62,000 bases of DNA from Zygnema cylindricum (GCA_037447655.1 JBBHKE010002818.1:1-62000); one strand, 5' to 3'. Positions 25,216-36,977 are shown, numbered from the stretch's first letter. Notes: generated by a model not told the origin, from the sequence alone. Program-made: numbers and translations.

Positions 25216-25775
25216 TCCATACCATAGTTCAAAAGTAGGTGAAAGTAGGCCCATACAATATGCCTATTGTATGCAAAACATACAATATGCCCTTAAGACC
25301 CATATTGTTTTGGTCGAAAAATGAAAAAAAAAAGTTACAGGGTTGAGTCGCACATCGATCGATAGAGAATTAAACGCCAGATCTAAATTTTGAAAAAAAA
25401 TCGGACAAAAAAAAAATTCTGTGAGTTTTGAGGTAAAACTTTTTTAAACTGTCAGATTCAGACGATCGGACGGTCGCTGGTCAAAGTAGAGATCTAAGAA
25501 GATCACATGAAAAGCCCATAACACAACTTACGAAAGGACTATCTGTCATGTTAGCGTCTGCAATTTTGAACGTCCGCGTGTTTTAGTTCGCTAAAAAATT
25601 TCGTCCGTCGGCGTGCGCTGAACTATGATCATACGTCAGATTCGTATGTCCGTACAAGAGTGTCCACAGCGCACACACATACAGTATGCCTACTCTACGC
25701 GAGTTTAGTGCAAAGTTTTGTGCGCCTACCAAAGGCCTACCATAAAAACGCCTACTTTTGGACTATGATCCATAC
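25213..25775. mobile_element. TIR element with ends like CATAGTTCAAAAGTAGGCG
   Basis: The left end (ATACCATAGTTCAAAAGTAGG) is matched in reverse complement by the right end (CCTACTTTTGGACTATGATC). The interior is non-coding and includes short palindromes around ACAATATGCC. One end of another copy is at 52463-52498, cut by the LTR of copia element B. I could not define a target duplication. Confidence 0.6.
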
Positions 25776-26041
25776 CCTAAATTAAACGGAAAGAAAACCA
25801 CAGTACTGTACTGTGCTATTTTTTTTGAATTTAAAATGCAATCGAATTTATGGTTGACGCAATTTATTGTCGACGCGATGCCTAATTGTCTGTCGTGAAC
25901 ATGGAATGTGTGAGGGAGAAAAGGTGCTATGATTGCTTTATGATACAATGAAATTGGAAGCTCGTTTAGGGTTTTTTTTTCAGCAATGCCTTCATTCTTT
26001 GTCGCAGGAAAGAAACTTCTCTTCTAAAAAGATACAGGATC

Positions 26042-27152
26042 ATGGACATTACATGTGTGCCTCTCGGTGAGTTGATACAACCTTATACATTCAGAAAGAG
26101 AAATTGAAGTTAACCGCATATATGATTTTGCAATATGATTGAGTTTTGAGCTTTGGCAACCTCATACTTCTGGCCATGGAAATAGAATTGTAATTTTTTT
26201 TCTCCGTGCTAAGTATATTTCGATTAAATTTAACGGAACCATTGTCCAATAGCAATATTTTGTTCTTTCATAATGTCAAAGTGGTTGAAATGAGGAATAG
26301 ATTCTTTTGCTTCGTCAATTTATTTGGACGTCATTGCAATGTTTGCTTGGATGGCCCAAAAAAAATGTCTTAAAAAATTGTGAACGAGCCACGTCTTTTG
26401 AACTGGAAGTGTTTACAATTAAATTGGTGTCAAAATTGATACTGGTATAGTTCGACTAGTTCTTGAGGATTGAATCGTTGTGGCCTTGTGAGATTTTGTT
26501 GGTGATTGTATTTGAAATATTTGAAGCAACTCATTTTCTGTACGGCTGCTATTTGCGATTTTGAAAAAGTCAAAGATGCTGATCCAAAGAAATATTAAGA
26601 GTCTTCGAGTGCATAAAAAGCTATGCATGACAAGTTTCAATTTTCGCCTTTTCTCTTTTCAATTTGTATTAATCTGATAAGCTCAAGTGAACTATTACTT
26701 TTGAAATTTTCTCAGACATTTTTACTAACATCATACGTTTTTTTTGTGATGCACTTTAGTTGTCAAATTAATTGGAAAACACAAGCAAAGAAAAGTGGTA
26801 TGTGTATTCTAATGCAAAAGAATGATTGCCGAAGTATGTAAAACTCTTGTGGATGTAATGTTTGTGAAGACTGTTACTGGCTGTAGCAAACAACGTTCGA
26901 GTTAACGAGATTTTGTTCTTAAATGCTGTTTTTTTTTTTTCACATTTTTGTGTTGAACTCATCTCTGTGGGCAGGTGCTGGTCAGGATGTTGGAAAGAGT
27001 TGTGTCATAGTTAAATTTGGAGGGAAAACAGTCATGTTTGATTGTGGAATGCATATGGGATATCACGACCATCGGAAGTTTCCTGACTTTTCTTTCATCT
27101 CCTCTAATGGAAACTTCACGCAAGCTATCAATTGTGTCATTATCACCCATTT
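26042..27152 (+). CDS. Integrator complex subunit 11 / CPSF73-II-like beta-CASP RNA endonuclease, first two exons only
   Basis: Exon 1 is 26042-26066 (ATG GAC ATT ACA..) and exon 2 is 26975-27152, joined in phase by a GT-AG intron. Together they encode [18 protein letters not shown], then the core [19 protein letters not shown] and a terminal INCVIITH just before the metal-binding HxHxDH motif expected on exon 3. This is the opening of the metallo-beta-lactamase domain of the INTS11/CPSF73-II family, nuclear endonucleases that process RNA 3' ends. Exon 2 ends at a strong donor (TT|GTAAGT). I searched the following sequence by eye for the HMDH-GALP exon and did not find it, although the family protein should be about 600 residues. 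The gene is therefore an isolated 5' fragment, or it has an intron longer than I could follow. Confidence 0.75.
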
Positions 27153-30132
27153 GTAAGTTCTGAGACTCTTCCTCTGCTTAAGATATTTCTTTCTTTATGC
27201 AATTCAATTGAAAGATTCAATAGCATCGTAAAGGATACAAAGCGCTACTTCAGAAACGTAACTCTTTTTCGGCTAAGTTTGAATCAGAATTTTATGGTGT
27301 TTTAAAGTCGTGGCGTTTCTTTTATTTTGAAGCTTCTGCATGACAAATAGAGTGGATTTTGTGATCACGTAGAACTGACTTGATGCCAACAAGATCGAAA
27401 GCTAGACTGTGTAAAGTTATTAAAAAAAATATTAGTATAAACTTGAAATTTTAAGTTTAACATGTAATTGTTCCGGATTCTCGAAAAGGATGAAAAGGAG
27501 ATGGAGAGAGAGGAGAGGGAGGAATTTCAGAAGTTGGTGGTAACAGAAACTGGTTGTGAAGAGAGACAAGGTGAATCGGAAGGGACAAAAGTTTTAAAAA
27601 TTGAGAGGCAGAAAGAGAAAGGTCGTTCGAAAATCCATATTTTGTTAGATTGTATGTTTTCGGAACTCGAAAAGTGGTTAGGGAAAGGAGTTCTAGTAAA
27701 GAAACACAGTTGTATTTCCGGAAATTCTTTTCGAATTCCAGGAAAAAACTGTAAAACAGAAGATAAAAACGTTTTTTCTCCGTCAAAACCGTGGCAATCG
27801 GAAGAGGACAGGGAAGGAAGTGGAAACGAAGGGTGGATAGTAAAGCTTAGGTGGAAATTGGAAGATAGTGTTTTGGGAGATCGGGCAGTAAAAACTTTGT
27901 TAAACTCGACTTTTTGTACCAAAATTTTGTAAGAAGTAAAGAACAAAGGAATGAAGAAGAACAAAAAACGAGCAAATGAAGAACTGGCAGGTTTTCATTT
28001 TGTTTTAGTTTTTTTTTTTTTTTGGTTTTTTTAAGTTTTGGGTTTTTTGGTTTTGTTTTTGTGTTTTACTTTTTTTTAGTCTGTTTTGATTTAGACCGGA
28101 AATTGAATATTTAAGGGTATGACAGTCCTCATACTCATTATTATGTTTCTCCCCCCCTTCCCCCTTCTCCGTCTCCCTCTCCCCTCTACCCCTTCCCTCC
28201 CCGTCCCTCTCCCCCCCTTCCCCCCTTCCCCCTCCCCCCTCCTCCCTCCCTTCCTTCCTCCTCCGCCTCTCCCTTTCCTTCCCTCTCTCTTTCTTTATCT
28301 AAAGTCAACAACTAGTGTGGACTGTGAATGTCGTTTATTTTTGTCTTTTTTGTGGCTCTTTTGTCTTTTTTTGTCGCTCTTTTGTCTTTTTTTGTCGCTC
28401 TTTTTTGAATCGAGGAATCCTCATCAATTACAAGTTATCACAGGAGTTGAAAACCTTTCTTTTAAATACCTACATTTCAAAGGATTCTACATATTAAACA
28501 TATATTTTTCGATCAAAAAATAAATAAAAGAGGGGGGGAGGGGAGGGAGGGGGGGACGGGAGGGAGGGGGGGAGGGAGGGGGGGAGGGGAGGGAGGGAGG
28601 GAGAGAGAAAGCTATTTTTTTCTTGTTTTTTTTTATTTTTTGGGGATTATCTTATCATTCGTGCTTAGTATTGATTTTGGACTAGAGATGTTTTTTTTGA
28701 GTTTAAACAAAGCATTGATTTAATGGTCAAACCCGCCTCTGTCTAAACACTTGTTAAAAGGCTAGCAGGGTTGGGTGGGATTAGGTTGGTTTGGGTTGAG
28801 TTAGTTTAGTTTTGTTTAGTTTGGTTTGGTTGTGTTGAGTTGAGTAGGGTTGAGTTATTTTAAGGGTTGCCCTTGTTGTAAACCAACAACTAATTCGAAC
28901 AGAAAAGTATCGCTAAAAAGCCAAAAAGCAATACAGTAAAAACATGGTTAAAGCTTTCCCAAAATATAAATGACCATAGTAAATATTGTACTCTTTGGGA
29001 TTTTAACATATAAAAGCATATCCTGCAAGTGATGACAAAAAAGTAAACAGAAAAGGACAAAATCCCAAAAAAACAAAACCAAGAAAAAGACTATAAAAAA
29101 TTACGAGAAAATGTCGAAATCGGAGACCAACAGTCCTTAAGAAAAAGACAAAATTGGGTCCATGAGAAAAGTACATTCCATCCATGAGAAGAAGACAGAA
29201 AAGGGACAAATAGAACCATGAGAAAAGAACAAAAAAAGATGATCAGTCAAGAACAAACAGACTAAATCAGTCCATGAATAAATGGCGAAATCGTCACGAG
29301 AAAAGGACAAAATCGAAAATCCAAGAGAAAAGAAATCTTTTCCATTAATATGACACACTTATTTTGGGCAGAAAAAAAAAATGAACGAAACCTAAAACCA
29401 AACTAATTAGAGAAGTTGACGTCTCAACATTTTTGTTAGGCTTTTGTCTTTTAGCCAAATCATGCATTATTTCCAATTTAGCACAAACCCTTTTTATGAA
29501 AAAAACCCCTTTCTACCCTAATTCATCATTTCCTTATATTGCTTTTATATACTACTTTTGCATACTAAGGAGCAGTGCCCAAAAATAAGAAATCGGCCGA
29601 TTCTCCAAATTCAGAAAATTCGAAAAGTTCGAAAAGTTTCGAAAAATTCAAAAAATCCGAATTTTTCCGTTGAATTTTTTCGAAGATTGGGAAAGAAAAA
29701 CTAAACCAATCAGTCCTCAGAATCGTTGAAAATCCGTTGAAATGGTACAAAAAATCCCCAAAAAGTTGACGTCCTTTTCAGCAAAAAAAATTGCGTTATT
29801 CCCATTTTGCTTCGATGCCCACTGAAAAAAAAGATCTCCCAAAAAAATTTTACCAGAAAACTTCCCCGAGAATGTTTGGAAAGTTCCTGGAATTTTCTCC
29901 GACAATTTGAACCGGTGCTGTGTGTTTCCATGTTCCTCTGTCGTTTAAACACTTGGAAGGTGATTAAACACTGTTTAAATGCCATTTAAACAACATTTTA
30001 AACAGCACGCAAACGCTGTTTCAGTATCATTTAACGACATCTGAAGCCATTTACATATAAAGCTATTAGAACCTCATTTGAGCGCTGTTTAAACATCGTT
30101 GAATGTCATTTAAACGTCATTAAAACAATAAT
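27153..30132. other. Low-complexity region, possible intron of the Integrator-like gene
   Basis: A 154-codon plus-strand frame at 27468-27932 is Glu/Lys-rich and has no recognisable domain; its antisense frame is similarly open, which argues for composition rather than coding. Other content is a pyrimidine tract at 28148-28292, G-rich DNA at 28532-28610, short TTGGG/TTGAG-like repeats at 28770-28860 and A-rich tracts at 29030-29400. None of this is a gene I can support. Confidence 0.5.
28532..28610 (+). repeat. G-run tract (potential G-quadruplex)
   Basis: The tract consists of repeated runs of three to seven G separated by single A bases (GGGAGGGAGGGGG and similar). Runs of this kind satisfy the usual quadruplex pattern many times over. 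Related tracts are at 31797-31960 (purine strand) and 31316-31352 (pyrimidine strand). Confidence 0.7.
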
Positions 30133-31794
30133 TTAGGGTAAAAGTCGTCTTTGTCGTTTTCGTCCTTTGCTGCATTGTTGAGCCGTAAATAGCCCCATTA
30201 CTAAAAGTAAAGCGATACCCAAATAGAAAAACGCTAAAACTGAATATCCCACATAGAGCGCCACCATGGTCGCCACAAGAAGACAAGCGAGGAAGAAAAG
30301 ACAAAGGCTTATCCGAGGGGAGTCGTCCTCTCTGCAAGAAAGAAGACAAAAAAAGAGTAAAATTAGGGAAGGAAAAAAGGGAATTAAATAGAGAAGAAAA
30401 AGACAAAAAGAAGTTGAATAAGGGAAGAAAAAACAAAAAGTCTGGATTAAGCAAGAAAAGGACAAAAGAGTTGAGTAAGGGACAAAAGACAGAAAAAAGC
30501 AAACTAAAAACTGAACAAGAAGAGAAAAGAACAAAAGAAATTCGAATGAGGGAGGATAAGGACAAAAGGGATTTAAAGCTGGACGAGAAAGAATAAGACA
30601 AAAAACAACTCAAGAACTCCTATCAACTCCAATCTTCTTGGTTATTAAAAAAACGAAAAAAGTTAAAAGAAAAAAGATAAAAGTCAAAAGATAAAAAAAA
30701 GACCTAAGTCTTTAAACACAACCTTTCCTCTTTTTTCCTGTCTTTTTTTTTGTTTTTTTTTTATTTTTCCTCTTTGTCATATGCTTAAACTAGATACAAA
30801 ATCTCACTAAAAGAAATGGAGTATCTTTTCATTTTTTTTGGGTAATTTTTTTTTCCCGAGTGAATCAAATCACACTCGATCCAAAAAATCTTTTAAAAAC
30901 CTGAATTTCAAAACAGTCTCTAAACACCCAAAAAAAAAAAAAAAAAAAAAAAAAACAGAGAAACATAGGAAAAAAAATAAAAATTCCAAGAAAAAATTTC
31001 CTACGCATTTTGACACCCATTTACCTCCTATCCCTAAATTCCCTGCCACATCGTGTCCGTACAATCCGTACAGATTTTACAGTCCGTACGAATCGGCTCA
31101 ATCCTCAAAACCGTACAAACCCCACTTCCACAATCTTCATCTCGTTCATCCTCACCATCCGTACAATTCCGTACGGTAACCCAATCTTTCTATCAAAGCA
31201 CAATCCCATCTTCCCACAATCCTCATCCCCTTCACCCCCACCATTCCGTACAATCCCATTCCGTACCATCCCAATCCGTACCTAATGACCTTGTCAAAAA
31301 ACCTCAGTCCTCCCCCTGCCCCTCCTCCCTCCCTCCCTCCCTCCCTCCCTCCTCACCACTCTGTCCCAACCCTCACAATTCCTCACAATTCCTCACGATT
31401 CCTCACAATTCCGTACAATTCTCGTCCGTACAATTCCTAGCAATTCCTCACAATTCCGCCCAATTCCGTACCATTCTCGTCCGTGCGCTTCCGTACCATT
31501 CCGTCCGTACAGTCCGTACCTGACGATCTTCCCGAAGAAGCTCCTGGCGGCCCAGTCGAACCCCTGGCGCTGCTGGTAGGCGAGGAGCTGCTCGGCGAGG
31601 TGCTGGCGGGTGAGGCGGGGGGGGGGAGGGAGGGAGGAGGAGGAGGAGGAGGAGCTGCCACGTGGCAGGGCGGGAGAGGGGGAGCTGCCGTACGATTGGA
31701 ACGACTTGTACGGACCGCTGAAGCTGGGGTACGGCTTGGCGGAGGAGAAGGAGGAGGAGGGAGGGGAGCTGAAGCTGCTGCCGGCGAAGTCCAT
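30133..31794 (-). CDS. Small two-pass membrane protein, two exons, function unknown
   Basis: Exon 1 is 31794-31520 and exon 2 is 30331-30133, joined in phase 2 by a 1.2-kb intron with donor GTCAG|GTACGG and acceptor TTTCTTGCAG. The product is 157 residues. Residues 1-60 are Ser/Pro-rich with an eight-serine run, a disordered cytosolic-type tail. Then come RQHLAEQLLAYQQRQGFDWA and FFGKIVREDDSPR. Two hydrophobic segments follow (about 102-121 and 123-140, starting LCLFFLACLLVATMVALYVG), and the C terminus is basic (KGRKRQRR). I do not recognise the family by name. The clean splice, phase agreement and hydrophobic/basic layout make it a credible gene. The first exon is GC-rich and flanked by purine tracts, consistent with a 5' end near a promoter. 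Confidence 0.7.
30332..31519 (-). repeat. Intron with TCCGTACAATTCC/TCACAATTCC repeats
   Basis: The 5' half of this intron (31040-31515) is a patchwork of a 10-13-bp pyrimidine-rich unit (CCGTACAATTCC, CCTCACAATTCC) repeated some thirty times in imperfect copies. The 3' half holds an A23-type run near 30931-30954 and A/G-rich DNA. The repeats overlap open frames on both strands, which I ascribe to the repetition. Confidence 0.65.
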
Positions 31795-33450
31795 GGTGGG
31801 GGGGGAGGGAGGGAGGGAGGGAGGGAGGGAGGGAAGGAGAGAGGGAGGACGAAAGAGAGGGAAAAAGGGGGAAGGAGAGAGGGAGAGGGAAGAAGAGAGG
31901 GGATAGAGGGAGAGGGCAGGAGAAAGAGAGGAAGAGGGGAGGAAAGATAAGAGGAAGAGAGTATCTTGGAAAAAAAGAATCTAATGAAGGAAGGGGTTTT
32001 CTTTTCCTTTTCGTGCGGATTTTGGATAAAATACGGGAAGAGAGGTCGAACTTTATAAAGGGCGAATTCGCACGTGTGAAGGGACAGAGAAATCAAAAAA
32101 ATGAAGTTTCATTTTCGAAAGTTAAAGCTCCGTTGAAAAAGAGGGAAGAGAAAGGAGGGAGGAGAAGGGAAGGGAGAGAGGGAAGGGAGAGGAGGGAAGA
32201 GAAGGGAAGGAGAGACGAAAGTGAGAGATTCAACGTTTGAAAGTTTCAAAACTTTGAATGGTAAGTACGGCACGATACTGCGTTAAAAAAATAAAGTACG
32301 ATTAAAAAGTACGCACGAAATTTCGGCAGACCTATTTCCAGCGAATCGAATCAAACCATTTGCACCGAGCATCTGTACCGTATCTTTTGTCCGCTCTGCG
32401 GGGTGTACGGATCTCGAATTATTGTACTAAACTGTACGGTAAGTGGACTGACATCTTCTTTACCCTGAAAGTACAATTTGAAGAAAAAATGAAAAATATA
32501 AATAAAATATTTATACGAAACGTATTTTATAACGTAACTCAAAAATTCAATACAAGCACGGAAACGGGCGTATGACCCAGTGAGAAGTCACTTTGACACG
32601 TGTAAAGGTCACGTTATTTGTATTGGCTGGGAAAATATAAATAAAATATTATACGAAACGTATTTTATAAAACAACTCAAACAGCAAGCGTTGGAAACGT
32701 GCCTATGACCCAGTGAGAAGTCATCTTGACACGTGTCAAGGTCGCTTTTGGCTGGGATTCCGTCGCTAGGGTTTGGGACTCCCTTGGGAATGCCAAAACA
32801 GGACGTGTCGAGGGTTTGACTTTTTTAGGGTTTGTTGATTTGGTCGTTTCTTGTCCCTGTGACAACATGTAACGGCAGCTGTTAACGTTTTCTGTCTTTA
32901 TCGAAGGATGATAAATGTCGATTCATCAGTTGAAACGGCCACGTTGTAAAAATCGGTTTTTTTTTGGCGACATATTCTGTCTCGGGCAGACTAGAAACAA
33001 TGTATTTTATGCCGATTTAAAATGTCAAAACGAATAAAATCATTTTTGTGAATGTAGATCATCCGTATAGTTCATCGTATTATATTCTGTAAAATAGGCG
33101 TACTGTACTGTATTAGACTATTCCCCTAAGATCTAAGCGCACTACGCCTATTTTTAGTATTATAAAATTTTATACCTTGTACGTATAATACTGTATAAAA
33201 TGCGGAGATTTTTATTTGTGGTTATCATTACAACAGAAAATTTCTGTAATAAAAAACAGCAATTTTTGTAATCATTGCATATCCATCTGAGCGTTTGTTT
33301 TTTAGTCAGAAAAATAGCGTACAATATCGTACAATTAGATTCTATCAAACAGCTGTTGATTTGTTCAAAAATGTTTCTAAAGTACATATTTTAGGCGAAA
33401 ATATATAGTTTTCTACGTGTCTCTAATTTTATTATGGTAAGAGTACTCTG
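31795..33450. other. Upstream region of the membrane-protein gene, with a tandem duplication
   Basis: Purine-rich DNA (31797-31960) adjoins the start codon. An imperfect tandem repeat of about 135 bp occupies about 32488-32755; both units contain ATAAATAAAATATT, ACGAAACGTATTTTATAA, ATGACCCAGTGAGAAGTCA and GACACGTGT. It includes G-box-like CACGTG-type sequences and lies 0.7-1.0 kb upstream of the start. No gene is recognisable here. Confidence 0.55.
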
Positions 33451-33547
33451 CCCATCGTTATTAGAGTTAATAACACTTAATCGATTTTTCGACTTATTGT
33501 CGGCCAAACTAATAACTCATCCACGCTAATAGCCACGGTTCACTGCT

Positions 33548-33760
33548 GCCTATCGGTATTAGCATTTAAGGATTTATCATTTATGTAAATTAAGAATAAC
33601 AATACTACAGTACTGTACTGTAATGTACTGTAGCTCAATAAAAGGAGACGTGGCAGATTACAATCCACTCCTTCCAATAAATTCGATAACAATATTTTAT
33701 GATTTTCTGCCAAAAAAATCGCGATAACGTCTGTTTACTCTAATAACGAGGGACAGTGTA
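33548..33760. mobile_element. Degenerate TIR element, TA target family
   Basis: The left end is near CTGCCTATCGGTATTAGCAT and the right end near CTCTAATAACGAGGGACAGTG followed by TA. The termini are diverged versions of the CACCGC-AATCG family and the interior matches nothing else. It ends a few bases before the intact element at 33776. Confidence 0.5.
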
Positions 33761-33775
33761 CTGTCCAGTGCAGTA

Positions 33776-34312
33776 CACCGCCAATCGCTATTAGCGTGTA
33801 AGCTTTTTTAGCGTATAAAAATAATAACCGTGGTGTACGCTATTTAAGAATTTTAAAATTTTGGAAAAAATGATACATTCTAATTGTTTGGTTATGGTAA
33901 TTTGGATCTTTGAAAAAAAAAATGTCGGTCGCAAACATGCTTACACTAATATAAGTCTCCGTACAAAACTGACAAATCGTACACAAATTGTACATTCACA
34001 CAGTCGAAACGCGGCTGTCGGACGAATATGTGCGAGCGGGATTTTTTACGACCTGGTTTTTTCCCTTTTTAGAAGGCACATTCTCATGCGTCCGCGGTTA
34101 CTAAAACTAATTTATTGTAATTTTTAACTTAAAAAGGTACATTTATGTACCGTCTGACACTGACCGTACATCACTCTATTTAAGAGACAACGTACTGAGT
34201 ATAACCCTAAATAGAATAAAGAAAAAAATAGAATGAACTACGCTATTTGAGAATAAAACAAAAAAAAGCGGGATGGAATTAGTGTACACAACGCTAATAG
34301 CGATTGGCGGTG
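33776..34312. mobile_element. 537-bp TIR element, TA target family
   Basis: The ends CACCGCCAATCGCTATTAGCG and CGCTAATAGCGATTGGCGGTG are perfect inverses and TA flanks both. The interior is AT-rich and carries no convincing gene. It has the same length and overall layout as 12605-13141. Confidence 0.85.
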
Positions 34313-34319
34313 TACTGTA

Positions 34320-34839
34320 CACCGTGAATCGCTATTAGCGTGTTGGTCGCTAATTGAGGTACCCTGTTTTTTTGGGCAAATTCTCAAATAGAATTAGACA
34401 TTCTAAATGTTCCTACACGTTATTTGAGGTGTTCCATAAAATAGGATTCATTACTCTAATATAGTGCCATCGTAAATAGTGTTGTGTACGGTCTGTCAGA
34501 TATGTACTTTTTTGTACTTTTTTAAGTAGAAAAGTACAGAAAAGATATTCACGCTGTCCCGTAATCGCGCTAACATGTAATTGCGTAAATATTTTCCGGC
34601 ATTCGCGGATGAAAAAAAAATGCGACGGCGTACGACTTGAACAATTTGGTTCATGCACATATTGTAGTGTGGAGATATTCTGAACCGAAATTTTTTACAA
34701 AGCAGTTTGCAAAATTAGAGTGTACGAAAAATTAGAATAAAAATTATTTCCAAAAAAGACGACATTCCCAATTAGCGTAAATAACGCTAATTGTTTCATT
34801 ACGCTATCTACTTCATTACGCTAATAGCGATTCACGGTG
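34320..34839. mobile_element. 520-bp TIR element, TA target family
   Basis: The element runs from CACCGTGAATCGCTATTAGCG to CGCTAATAGCGATTCACGGTG between TA dinucleotides. It abuts the preceding element, with only TACTGTA between the two termini. No open frame inside has a recognisable product. Confidence 0.85.
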
Positions 34840-35553
34840 TACTGTACTGTACTGTACTTATGAAACCAACGTCCTCACGGAACGCTTAACTTTTCCCTCT
34901 AACACTTGACAGCGCAACAGATTATAGCATGTTTGTGAGGGAATCTGCGCTCATTCCAGGCTGGCATGTCCGAGCAAGCCATCCGCTAGAAATATTTGCC
35001 AGGTGGCATCTGAGTTTCTGACTACATATGTCCGTACATATATGGCTGGAGAAACTTCGAATTTGGCTGACTTCAGATTCCGACAAACGCGTGGACGTGT
35101 ATTCTTCGTGCGAACAGTTAGCAGCGGAGTTCTGACGAATAGCATTCTTTCTTGACGATTTTGACTCTGACGGTTACCTGTGGGCTTTCTGTTTTTCTTT
35201 TGACGTTTTGCTCCTGAAAAAGAATAAAATCTACGAGGTAGGCCTTATTGAATGACGCGTGGCGAGGAGGTTTTCTGTGAATCTGTGTATATTTGGATGG
35301 ATGCTGCTGCTAGCTATTCGTCCAGGTGTCTCAACGATGTGTGACTTTCGTGGACAAAATCTTTTCTCGAAGCTTTTCGAGTTCAGATGTAAAAGGTTTC
35401 ATAACAGTCGTACCGCACGGAATAATTCCGTTGTTTTTACCACAATTATGGTGCGTTGGAACTTTTGGACCACATAAATGATTTACACAAAAGTCGTCAA
35501 CCAACCGATGATGACCAATTAAAATAAGTAGATAACCAAGAGAACACCTGCTA
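34840..35553. other. No gene recognised
   Basis: Unique-looking sequence between the TIR cluster and the first Tourist-like element. Open frames at 35145-34951 (minus) and 35259-35477 (plus) have no motif or splice support. Confidence 0.45.
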
Positions 35554-35556
35554 TTA

Positions 35557-36251
35557 GGGCGTGTTCCCATGTAACCGATATTTTGAAACGCTATTTTGGA
35601 ATTTAGCGCTGATTTTACGGTGTACTTTTCAAAGTGTGCCTATGTGAATCGTTACTTGCGCGTTCATTATTTTGAATATGTGGCAGCTGTACACGTCGCC
35701 AATACTTGCGAAACCCAAACTGCTGACATTTGTAGACGCCGACGATCTCGGAACAAACTGCGGACATTTGTACGCCGCAAAGAGCTCCTGACATACTGGG
35801 ACAATTGTCGACGCCCACTGTCATTTGTTGAAGCCCACACGTGAACGACATAAGCAATCGCCTACGTCTACAAAATGACATTTGTAGACGCCCACAAGTG
35901 GACAACATAAGCAAACCGACAAACACCTTTTTTTTCGTGTACATCCCAACCGCAAAAAATAAACTGAAAACGTTTGACGCGTATAATCCAGGTTTTTTAT
36001 TCGTCAATAGGGTAGTATTTTGACTAAAATCAGATCGCGATTTGATTCCAGTGCAAGTGTGAAGATGAGCTGGAAGTGGGTCGCGATGATAATAACGCCA
36101 AATTGCCGTACCTTCCAAGTTCCAAGATGACGCAAAATGTACTTGTGTTTTTGCCCATTTTTCGACGGCGTAATATTTTCTCGTTGGAAGTCCCATATTC
36201 TGTTAAAACGACAGAAAAAAAACCATTACTTGAACACATGGGAACACGCCC
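35557..36251. mobile_element. Tourist-like (PIF/Harbinger) element, copy 1
   Basis: The termini GGGCGTGTTCCCATGT and ACATGGGAACACGCCC are inverted repeats, and a TTA target duplication flanks them (35554-35556 and 36252-36254). The GGGC-type end and 3-bp TWA-type target site are the PIF/Harbinger pattern. At 695 bp it is non-autonomous. The minus-strand open frame of about 190 codons is partly shared with copy 2 but has no transposase motif. Confidence 0.85.
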
Positions 36252-36361
36252 TTAGTTATTACTTATTACTGCCACGATTCCAGTTCCCACACTTTTACAT
36301 GCGGCTGCAATTTAGTTAGGGAATTGCTAATCGCAGAGACGATTTTTGCTGCGCGCAGGTA

Positions 36362-36977
36362 CACCGCGAATCGTAATTAGAGTAATGAAAAAATTAGAGT
36401 AAAAAAACCAAAAAAAATAATTAGAGTAATGAATGCTAATTTATGTGATAGAGCTTTTTCAACTATGAAGTTTACTCTAATTTATTTAAGTATTCTATAT
36501 TGGGTTATGTCGGCGATAATTATGTGCGCGATAATTGTGAACACTAAATTACGTAGATGTACAAAATCTGTCAGTACGTATAGTATTGACGTCATTATGA
36601 CGCTAGTACTATTTGTCGCACTGAATGTCAGTTAATGGTCACACTGACGACGATGATGTCGACGGACGAGAGTTATGCGAACGGTTTTTTTTAGATGTGA
36701 TTAATATTTTTGTTTAGTGCGATTTCACATGCGATCGCAATTCTATTAATTCATTATTTGTACCTTTTTACTTAGAAAATCACAATTTTGCACGGTCAAA
36801 CGTCGTCCGTACTCCACACTATTTCAAAAAAACCTATATTATATTTTTTACGCTAATTAAACCTCACCTATATTAGAATAATGAAAAAATTAGAGTCAAT
36901 TACTCTATTTGAAGTGATAGAGTCAAAATTTCGAGCGACCGAATTAGAGTAATTTACTCTAATTACGATTCGCAGTG
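36362..36977. mobile_element. 616-bp TIR element, TA target family (F-type copy 2), inside the MULE arm
   Basis: The ends are CACCGCGAATCGTAATTAG and CTAATTACGATTCGCAGTG, with TA at 36360-36361 and 36978-36979. The opposite MULE arm provides the empty site: GCTTGCAAG-TA-GTTATC without the insert, against GCGCGCAGG-TA-[element]-TA-GTTGTC here. This confirms both boundaries and the TA duplication. Confidence 0.92.

Larger units (their letters stand above)
24211..26041. promoter_or_regulatory. Divergent intergenic region between the methyltransferase and Integrator-like genes
   Basis: The two genes are transcribed away from each other across this 1.8 kb, so both promoters must lie here. No core element is clear. 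Much of it is repeat: about 24735-25215 matches the interior of the hAT element at 41118-42033, and about 25213-25775 is a TIR element. That leaves about 0.5 kb next to the methyltransferase start and about 0.27 kb next to the Integrator-like start as the likely native promoters. Confidence 0.5.

Noticed and set aside
27468-27964. A 154-codon plus-strand frame and a 145-codon minus-strand frame.
   Set aside because: Both strands are open over the same interval, there is no domain, and the Lys/Glu and Phe/Ser bias mirror each other, as expected from base composition.
31393-32096. Large Ser/Pro- or Glu/Gly-rich frames on both strands around 31.4-32.1 kb.
   Set aside because: Apart from the supported exon 31794-31520, these follow from purine/pyrimidine tracts; opposite-strand frames are equally open and no motif is present.
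15288-36635. A 68-codon open frame shared by the two F-type elements (15288-15494 and 36429-36635), tempting as a conserved small protein.
   Set aside because: I count about 13 base differences over 207, of which about 11 change the amino acid. That is no sign of purifying selection. In the third copy (within 15987-18540) the frame ends early. It is most likely chance coding in a repeat.
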